A stretch of DNA of 64,000 nt, taken from the NCBI RefSeq assembly GCF_051201625.1, contig NZ_CP179203.1:2976001-3040000 (forward strand). Direction: 5' to 3'. The notes below the pieces were generated by a model. The model did no database searches and had not been told where the DNA came from. It was given only the letters and a program-made list of their open reading frames with translations. The position numbers and the translations under genes are program-made. The stretch's first letter is position 1. Every line of letters starts with the position of its first letter. Positions 25,492-32,601 of the stretch are shown here, in pieces. This DNA is from Shimia sp051201625 (GTDB lineage Bacteria; Pseudomonadota; Alphaproteobacteria; Rhodobacterales; Rhodobacteraceae).

Positions 25492-26187
25492 ATGAACGAC
25501 ACTCTTTTGAATTTACTACAGCGAGTAGACACCCCAACCGTTTGCAATGCTATTGAAGTTGCCCAAGGTAAACGGGGTTTTGACGCGTTTACCCGCGGCA
25601 CGATGCTTGCATCCCACCCTGAAGCCCCTGCGATGGTCGGTTATGCGCGCACGGCACGGATCGCAGCAGTTGTCCCGCCAAGCGAGCCCCCTGATGTGAT
25701 TAAAGCCCGTCGGATGGCGTATTACCGTCATATGGCCGAAGGGCCGCGCCCCTCCGTTGCGGTTATTGAGGACACGGACTTTCCGCATTGCATTGGCGCC
25801 TTTTGGGGTGAGATCAACACAACTGTCCACAAAGGTTTTGGCCTGTGCGGTACTTTAACTAACGGCGTTATGCGTGATTTGGGCGATTTGCCAGACGACT
25901 ATCCTGTCGTGGCGGGCTCAATCGGACCGAGCCACGGGTTTGTACATGTGAAAGAAGTCGGCACGATCGTATCGGTTCTTGGAATGCAGGTTGCCGATGG
26001 CGACTTGATCCACGCAGATAGGCATGGCGCGCTAGTTATTCCGACTGATGTTCTGCTAGGCCTTGAGGCGGCGATCCACAAACTACTGGATACAGAAAAG
26101 CTTGTACTTGACCCGGCCCGCCAAGATGATTTTGATTTCGATGCGTTCGAAGCGGCATGGACGGCCTTTGAAAACGCCCGCACCTAA
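25492..26187 (+). CDS. RraA-like family protein (HMG/CHA-aldolase-type fold)
   Basis: A 231-residue protein with the RraA/4-hydroxy-4-methyl-2-oxoglutarate aldolase fold. The signature G-x-x-G followed by N-G-V-M-R-D-L (residues about 117-130) gives the conserved arginine and aspartate used for oxaloacetate-type substrates and metal binding; a late HADRHGALVIP strand follows. The aldolase members split or decarboxylate short oxo-acids, giving pyruvate, which would make a plausible last step of the pathway. It starts directly at the hydrolase stop and is the last gene of the cluster. No clear terminator follows. Confidence 0.8.
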   Translation: MNDTLLNLLQRVDTPTVCNAIEVAQGKRGFDAFTRGTMLASHPEAPAMVGYARTARIAAVVPPSEPPDVIKARRMAYYRHMAEGPRPSVAVIEDTDFPHCIGAFWGEINTTVHKGFGLCGTLTNGVMRDLGDLPDDYPVVAGSIGPSHGFVHVKEVGTIVSVLGMQVADGDLIHADRHGALVIPTDVLLGLEAAIHKLLDTEKLVLDPARQDDFDFDAFEAAWTAFENART

Positions 26188-26580
26188 CCCATGAAAAGAA
26201 AGACCCGTGCGTGAGCTTGGTTGAGATATTTTCAACGTGCCAGGATCAGTCAAAAATACGATGCGCTTTCCAATGTTCGATGCGAAGACGGGTCAGGGAT
26301 TTTCAGAAAACATGAGTGAGCCGACTTACTTGTTCCTTGATTGATAGCACAAAAGAGGAATTAACCTTACAATAAATGCAGCACTATCGTTACCAGCAGC
26401 ACTGCCGGCAAACACCAAGGCGAACCCCACGGCAGGCACAAAAAATTATCTATTTGGCTCAAACTTTCATCACAAACACCTGAAAAAATTTTGAACGAGA
26501 TAAAACTAAAAAAGAAATATTTGAAATAATTTCACTTTGCTTCCAAGGATTGACCAATCACACCCGTCATACCCATTGTG
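26188..26580. other. Intergenic between the catabolic cluster and the sigma-factor operon
   Basis: About 390 bases, increasingly AT-rich toward the sigma-factor gene. It holds a loose inverted repeat (CTGCCG ... CGGCAG) in the region 26400-26432. No gene or good terminator is visible. The sigma-factor promoter is presumably in the AT-rich last 120 bases. Confidence 0.4.
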
Positions 26581-27126
26581 ATGCGCATGGAAACTAGTAA
26601 TGAAGCGTTGGCTAAAGCTGCCTCGGATGGTGACCGGGCTGCCTTCTCACAGCTTCTGTGTTCCAACTATGACCGATTGTTTAGCCTAGCTTTTAGGCTC
26701 ACAGGTTCACGTGCTGAGGCTGAAGATTTGACCCAAGATGTCTGCCTTGCGCTGCCCGACAAACTCAAGGGTTTTGAGGGCACCGCACGATTCACCACCT
26801 GGCTTTACCGTGTGGTGGTCAACGCCGCTCACGACCGCCGCCGTCGGCAAGCTACCTATGCGCGGGCTGCATCCAACTGGGGTGAGGTTGAAGTTGCACG
26901 CTTCGCAGAGAACGCCGACCAAAAGGAAGCGACTGACTGGCTGAACACTGCCATGTCACGTCTCAATCCAGATCTACGCGACACACTGGCGCTAATCATT
27001 GACGATGAGCTAACCCACGCCGAGGCTGGAGAGGTTCTTGGCATTTCAGAGGGTACTGTTAGCTGGCGCCTCTCCAAAGCTCGCAAAACCTTGCGCGCCC
27101 TACACGAAACGGAGCAACAGATATGA
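26581..27126 (+). CDS. ECF-type RNA polymerase sigma factor
   Basis: About 181 residues with the two conserved sigma regions: region 2 (LLCSNYDRLFSLAFRLTGSRAEAEDLTQDV, with the TWLYRVVVNAAHDRRRR helix for -10 recognition) and region 4 (LNPDLRDTLALIIDDELTHAEAGEVLGISEGTVSWRLSKARKTL). There is no region 1.1 or 3. A GTG at 26578 and an ATG at 26587 are alternatives. Its stop overlaps the start of a membrane-anchored von Willebrand protein, in the place where an anti-sigma factor is usually encoded. Confidence 0.9.
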   Translation: MRMETSNEALAKAASDGDRAAFSQLLCSNYDRLFSLAFRLTGSRAEAEDLTQDVCLALPDKLKGFEGTARFTTWLYRVVVNAAHDRRRRQATYARAASNWGEVEVARFAENADQKEATDWLNTAMSRLNPDLRDTLALIIDDELTHAEAGEVLGISEGTVSWRLSKARKTLRALHETEQQI

Positions 27127-29084
27127 CCGATCCACTGGAAGTTCTGAAGGTTGCCATTAAGGAAAAGACCCCCGGTTCAAACCCTGCGCACATAAACCAA
27201 ACTCTAAATCGTGCCATGGAAAATTTCGACCGCATCCAAGGACTGGATACACGGATGCGTCCTAACACTGAGCGTCCCAATTTTGCGGCGCAAATCAGTG
27301 AAGGAGCCAAGTCCATGTATAACACCATCATCAGCCGCGGCGGCTTAACTGCCACCACCGCCATTGTCGCCGTAGGCCTGTTTGCGTTCCTACCCGCTAC
27401 GAGGCAAGGATTCTTGCCGCTCGGTATCGGCAAAAACGACATTAATGTTGAACCAATGATTCTGGAAAAATCAGAAAGCGGCGGCATCTTGGAATTGGGT
27501 GAACGTGCCGCAGTTGCTGAGCTAGTTATCACAGCGGACCCATCGGTTGAAATTAACACCAAAGACATGGTCTCCGCTAGCTCTGCCAAACAACCGATCA
27601 ACCGAGCAGCCAATTTATTGGCGCGTTCCGAACCCAGACTCCTGTCAAGGCCAACCTCGATATCAGAAGCCAGCAGCGAACGATTTGCCAACGCTCACGA
27701 TAATCCTCTCAAAATCACGTCTGAGGCTCCAGTTTCAACTTTCTCGATCGACGTCGATACGGCCTCCTATTCAATCGCACGCTCTTCCATACAAGCGGGC
27801 TATTTGCCCCCATTCGAGGCGGTGCGGGCTGAAGAGTTCGTCAATTACTTCTCCTACGACTATCCCACCCCTGCGCCTGACGGTGCCCCATTCCGCCCGA
27901 CCGTGGCTATGATGCCAACACCTTGGAACACAGGCACCCAACTTTTGCACATCGCTCTTCAGGGGCAGAAGCCAGAGATTGAAAGCCGTCCACCACTGAA
28001 CCTCGTCTTTTTAGTCGACACGTCTGGATCAATGGCGAGCGACAATAAACTACCACTTCTCAAAAAATCACTGCAGCTCATGCTGAATGAACTGCGCCCC
28101 AAAGATGACATCGCCATTGTTTCCTATGCAGGTCGGGCGGCGGTAGTGCTTAACCCGACCCCAGCATCAGATCATGCAACTATCCTGGCTGCCCTCAATG
28201 GCCTTGACTCTGGTGGCTCCACCGCCGGCGTGGAGGGTCTAAAAACCGCCTATAAACTCGCTTCTCAAATGAAAGAAGATGGAGAATTTTCCCGCGTCCT
28301 GCTTGCAACCGATGGTGACTTCAACGTCGGCATTTCTGACCCAAAGGCGCTTGAGGCGTACATTGCCAATGAACGTGATAGCGGCGCATATCTATCAGTT
28401 CTCGGCTTTGGTAGAGGCAACCTTGACGACTCAACAATGCAGGCGCTGGCCCAAACTGGCAACGGATCCGCCGCCTATATCGACACGCTCAGCGAGGCCC
28501 AAAAAGTCTTGGTCGATCAACTAACAGGCTCACTTTTTCCAATCGCCAACGATGTGAAAATCGAAGTTGAATTCAACCCCGAGAAGATCAGTGAGTACCG
28601 CCTGATCGGCTATGAGACAAGAATTTTGAATCGTGAGGATTTCAACAATGACCGCATTGATGCAGGAGAAATAGGCGCAGGCCACCGTGTAACAGCTATC
28701 TACGAAGTTACCCCCAATGGTTCCTCTGCGCGTCTTACAGATCCACTGCGATACGGTGCTGGCGCCTCGTCGGTTGACACCCCAAGCAGTAAATCAGACG
28801 AAGTCGCTCACCTGCGCATTCGCTACAAAGCCCCGAACACGACAACCAGTCAGCTCATCGGAGTACCGATAAGCGCAAAAACCCTGTCGACTCCAACCAG
28901 TGAACAAACCTTCGCTACCGCAATAGTGGGTTTCGCACAACTTCTGCGTAAAAACCCCTATCTCGGGGACTGGTCGTTTGGTGCAGCTATCACCATGGCT
29001 CAATCTAGCATCGGCGACGACCCTTTTGGTTATCGCCGCGAGGCGATCACTTTGATGCGTCTAGCTGAGAGCCTGTCTCCGTGA
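27123..29084 (+). CDS. Membrane-anchored von Willebrand factor A protein (YfbK-like)
   Basis: A 653-residue protein: a cytoplasmic N-terminal region of about 70 residues, one membrane helix (about 73-91), a linker, the YfbK-type domain (FSIDVDTASYSIAR ... AVRAEEFVNYFSYDYP), a VWA domain with an intact MIDAS motif D299-T-S-G-S303, and a C-terminal DUF3520-like region. VWA domains bind protein partners through a metal ion. Placed after an ECF sigma factor with an ATGA overlap and with a cytoplasmic tail plus one helix, it has the plan of an anti-sigma/sensor protein; this is inference. It ends at an intrinsic terminator. Confidence 0.85.
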   Translation: MTDPLEVLKVAIKEKTPGSNPAHINQTLNRAMENFDRIQGLDTRMRPNTERPNFAAQISEGAKSMYNTIISRGGLTATTAIVAVGLFAFLPATRQGFLPLGIGKNDINVEPMILEKSESGGILELGERAAVAELVITADPSVEINTKDMVSASSAKQPINRAANLLARSEPRLLSRPTSISEASSERFANAHDNPLKITSEAPVSTFSIDVDTASYSIARSSIQAGYLPPFEAVRAEEFVNYFSYDYPTPAPDGAPFRPTVAMMPTPWNTGTQLLHIALQGQKPEIESRPPLNLVFLVDTSGSMASDNKLPLLKKSLQLMLNELRPKDDIAIVSYAGRAAVVLNPTPASDHATILAALNGLDSGGSTAGVEGLKTAYKLASQMKEDGEFSRVLLATDGDFNVGISDPKALEAYIANERDSGAYLSVLGFGRGNLDDSTMQALAQTGNGSAAYIDTLSEAQKVLVDQLTGSLFPIANDVKIEVEFNPEKISEYRLIGYETRILNREDFNNDRIDAGEIGAGHRVTAIYEVTPNGSSARLTDPLRYGAGASSVDTPSSKSDEVAHLRIRYKAPNTTTSQLIGVPISAKTLSTPTSEQTFATAIVGFAQLLRKNPYLGDWSFGAAITMAQSSIGDDPFGYRREAITLMRLAESLSP

Positions 29085-29104
29085 TTTCGGAGTTAAATTT
29101 TTTT
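29077..29104 (+). terminator. Intrinsic terminator of the sigma/VWA operon
   Basis: A CTCCG / CGGAG stem with a six-base loop is followed by TTAAATTTTTTT. The VWA stop codon lies within the loop, so the terminator sits immediately at the end of the operon. Confidence 0.7.
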
Positions 29105-29849
29105 GACGCAGAATACTAAAAGAGGTCAGTCTCCAAATTACCGTTATCGTGGTCAGCCGATTGCAGATTGCCAGCGAATATAAACGAAAAATTATAAAGG
29201 GGCGAAGGAGCAAGTATCTTTGCCTCTCTATATGTCAGCAGCGCTCTTTATGCTACACTCGTCGATCGGATACGGTTGAAAACAAGATTGCAAACTCGGG
29301 CAACAACATCCAATAACCACACGATCAAATCGCAGCAAGAAGCAGGCGTTGATTTAGCCGCACCAAATGACAAATATCCTTCGTCCATCTACTACGAAAA
29401 ACTTTGCGAAGGCGATCACTGTCATGATAATCGCTGCCACCGCCCTCAAAAGAGAGCCACGTGTCAATGCCGCTTGAGGGAATTAGTTGGGGTGATTTGG
29501 ACCGTCAATTGAGCACTGACCCCAAGCTAAGCAGCAAAGCGGTGTATTTTGCATTATAAGCAGAGAAATTGGGTAGAAAACGCTCATGATCAGATTCAAA
29601 CATGTTTAACGTCAAGCCCTTTCTCTACGACTTAGAGCTATTCCAAATACATCATTAAGTTTCAGAATCTTCAAAAATGAGGCTGGTGTGATAAAAGTTG
29701 ATTCTATGAACAATCAAGATGTATGAAGCCTTAAGATGCAAACTTTCTGAGCTTGCAAAGAGCCGTCAGTTTTCGCTCAAGTTTCCAATACGAATTGGTG
29801 CTTCAACACTCCAAATATCTTTTTCATTTCATAGCTAAATGCCCAAACA
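29105..29849. other. Intergenic, no gene recognised
   Basis: About 750 bases of AT-rich, apparently non-coding DNA. Short readings exist (for example 29276-29512) but show no family resemblance and no ribosome site. Together with the pseudogene that follows it looks like a decaying tract. Confidence 0.4.
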
Positions 29850-30506
29850 AAAGGGGTGCGCCGGTGTGTCCGCAATGGATATTGCAAAAAGCCCCCCCCA
29901 CCCCACCCTATTGCAAAGTTAAACCCAATACGGGCATTGAGCTTTTAGGAGGGTAAATGAAACCCTTCCGCGGGATTATGAGGAGTGATCCTCCTAGTCC
30001 GCGAGCAGCATGGCAAGAAATAGTTGATATCATCCAACGAAACGGTTTGGCAAAAGCGGCTAATCTACTTGAGAGATCTGAAATCATTTATCTGGCAGGA
30101 CAGCTGCGTTCCTTTCGTAGAGTTGAGGCAATACATTTTGACGATTTTGGGGAAGCAATGCGTTCTACTACATACCGGTGGTTGGCTTGAGACCCGTATT
30201 ACGCACACAATGGGACCTCGCGATGTGTTGTTTGCCGTCTCGTTTCGGTTCTATGCCACTGAAATCGTTAATATCGTTGGGCAGCCGCGTTCACTGACGT
30301 CCGAATAATCGCGATTTGTGATAGTAGACTCAGTCCATTGGCCAAATCAGCATCTGTGCTTTTCCTATTGCCAGAACATAACAATACGATTCCCCGAAAA
30401 GTTGGCCGCACCTATTTGCCTTGCGCAAGCATACGCGCTGGGTGCCGCCGGACGTTTACAAAAAGACCAACAGGATTCAAGAATTCTAATAGTTAATAAG
30501 CCTTAG
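29850..30506 (+). pseudogene. RpiR/MurR-family regulator, multiply frameshifted
   Basis: Pieces of an RpiR-type SIS-domain regulator lie in order but in different frames. Around 30000-30110: AWQEIVDIIQ ... LLERSEIIYLAGQLRSF. From about 30105 to 30290 one frame over: VPFVELRQYILTILGK ... LLHTGGWLE ... GPRDVLFAVSFRFYATEIV. Then about 30275-30370: IIAICDSRLSPLAKSASVLFLLPEHN. Finally 30390-30470: EKLAAPICLAQAYALGAAGRL. Each matches successive SIS strands, so at least three shifts separate them. The N-terminal helix-turn-helix is only faintly visible (an AGVSAMDIAKS-like piece near 29857). A C9 run lies near 29886. It cannot make a working protein. Confidence 0.75.
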
Positions 30507-30799
30507 GATACCAACTAAACAACATTTGTTGCGTAGCTGCACATTGCCAATTGAGTGATTGAAGATTTAGCAAGGATCGGCCTTTGACTAAACTAGATGA
30601 TAGTCGATGGCGAGGTGTCGATTGAGAACACTTTCAAATCGAGGTCACGCTGACATGTTAAGAATATGGTGCAAATCGTCAGCACAAGACGAAACTTACT
30701 TTTGCTTTAATTTTAGCAATCTGCTCCATATCTGAACATAAATATTGATTAACGAGAATTCGGCCGCACAGTCGGCGCATCAAACTTCAAATCGACTGA
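30507..30799. other. Intergenic, nothing recognised
   Basis: About 290 bases between the RpiR relic and the convergent oxidase gene. I found no reading frame, hairpin terminator or repeat of note. Confidence 0.4.
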
Positions 30800-31945
30800 T
30801 CAATCGGTTCCAATAAGGTAGTCCGTGAGGCTATCAAGGTTTTCAGCACCTAGTTGCCCCATGTTAGCGTTAATGTCAGCTTTTAAAATATGCACAAGGT
30901 GGTCAATTCCTTTTGCTCCAAATGCCGAAACGGCATATTGAAAGGCGCGTCCTAACATAACAAAATTTGCTCCCTTGGCGAAAGCGCGCATAATATCTAA
31001 CCCCCATGCCACGCTAGAATCGTAGATGAGTGGGAAAACGGGTCCAACCGCATCACGAATTTTTGGCAGCTGTTCTATCACAGCAGGCCCAGCTTCGAAT
31101 TGTCTCCCTGAATGGTTTGACACCCAGATGCAATCAATGCCTTCTGCCACCAATTTTTGGGCATCCTCTGGACGCAAGACACCCTTGACAATGAGGTGGC
31201 CGTCCCATTCACGCCTTAGCGCGCGTAGGTAGTCCCAATCTGGAGCTCCACGGATTAGTGCCCCTGCATGAGTAAAACCTTCACGCCCGCGGACTGGAAC
31301 ATAATCATCAAAAAAACGCATACGCGGTATGATACCTTCACGCAAATGAGCAAGGCACCACGCCGGCCGCAAGGACATTTCCATCAGTGTCCGGAAGTCA
31401 ATTTTTGGAGGCACGGTCAGGTTCGCGCGACGTTGTCGTTCGCGTCGACTTTCTGTGGGAACATCTACCGTAACAATCAAATTATTAAATCCAGCAGTCT
31501 TGATTCTTGGCAGCATAGCGCGTCGCAAGTCTCCAGAATTAACGGGATAGTGTTGAAACCAACCGTTTTGGCCGATGTATGGTGCCACATCTTCCGGGGA
31601 CGCAACCGCTACACTGGACAACGAAAAAGGTATGTTGTGTTCAATTGAAGCCTGCGCTAGCAGACGTTCTGCTCCGGCCCACATCAATCCAGACATGCCT
31701 ACAGGCGCAATCCCAAAAGGCAAATCGTATGTTCGGCCTAGCAGCGAGGTTTGCAGACCAACTTTAGTTTGGCCGCACAGAACACTTGGCATAAAGCCAA
31801 TTGAGTCCAAGGCTGCGCGGTTTGCCTTGAGCCCTAGTTCTCGACCAGTTGCACTATCGAGATACTCAAAGGCAAACTTTGGGATACGCCTACGCGCTGC
31901 CTTTCGGAGATCTTCTATTGATGGATGAGATAAATCCAAGTCCAT
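30800..31945 (-). CDS. FMN-dependent alpha-hydroxy-acid oxidase/dehydrogenase (LldD-like)
   Basis: A 381-residue TIM-barrel flavoenzyme of the L-lactate dehydrogenase/glycolate oxidase/mandelate dehydrogenase family, which oxidises L-2-hydroxy acids to 2-oxo acids. Conserved residues are visible: Y28 in FEYLD, Y133 in FQHYPV, D161 in VTVDVP, K254 in LIVKGV and the catalytic H278 with R281 in SNHSGRQFE. In the last motif a serine replaces the usual glycine of NHGGRQ. The 182-230 region lacks a long membrane-anchoring insert. No neighbour indicates the substrate; the adjacent RpiR relic may once have been its regulator. Confidence 0.87.
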   Translation of the reverse strand: MDLDLSHPSIEDLRKAARRRIPKFAFEYLDSATGRELGLKANRAALDSIGFMPSVLCGQTKVGLQTSLLGRTYDLPFGIAPVGMSGLMWAGAERLLAQASIEHNIPFSLSSVAVASPEDVAPYIGQNGWFQHYPVNSGDLRRAMLPRIKTAGFNNLIVTVDVPTESRRERQRRANLTVPPKIDFRTLMEMSLRPAWCLAHLREGIIPRMRFFDDYVPVRGREGFTHAGALIRGAPDWDYLRALRREWDGHLIVKGVLRPEDAQKLVAEGIDCIWVSNHSGRQFEAGPAVIEQLPKIRDAVGPVFPLIYDSSVAWGLDIMRAFAKGANFVMLGRAFQYAVSAFGAKGIDHLVHILKADINANMGQLGAENLDSLTDYLIGTD

Positions 31946-32601
31946 AATATTTCTCTACTTTTTCTGCGATAGAATTGAAAGCCTTGCTCAAAAATGCCGT
32001 CGAGACACTAATTCAAAACAGATTTCTACAGCGTTAAGGAACGGTATGAGTATAATGACCATACTGACAAGTAATCACAGACACGCATAACTAAGACAGC
32101 GCCCATCACCAGTTGCGATATACTGAAACTGAGGTTCAAATTAGTGCTTGGAATACCTCTGAGAGATAACCAATTTTTGATGTAGTCACGGCCTGAGCTA
32201 TTCCATTTTTATTATCAAAAAGTTCCTCACTAAAAATATTCCGTCCGTCAACTAGAGTAATTCTATTAATACGAGCTTGATGATTAGGCCGCTGAAAAGG
32301 CTCTGCCACTTCGCGGGATTAGTGCATCTCTCTTCAAGCGCTCTATATGTAACGTCTTACAACCCAAGATTATCTGAGTAATACCTTTTCAACCGCACGC
32401 ACGTAGCATTTTTCAAGAAATTTGGAGTGGTTGAGCACAAACTCACCTTTTCCACCTCGGAATGTGTAATAAAGTATTAGATCGTCACATAACATATTGA
32501 CTATTTTTTAATAAATATGACAAACTAAAACCACGGAGTGTGTTAAGATTTAGAAATTAATTCTCATTGTTACTGGCTTGAAAAAGTCTCGTTCCTTTCC
32601 G
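31946..32601. other. Intergenic between divergent genes
   Basis: About 650 AT-rich bases between the oxidase and the histidine kinase. I see no open reading frame with protein-like content, no hairpin and no repeat. Promoters of both flanking genes must lie here. Confidence 0.4.

Noticed and set aside
29876..29905. C-rich tract as a functional repeat
   Set aside because: It is a short homopolymer within a decayed gene and is more simply a site of slippage.
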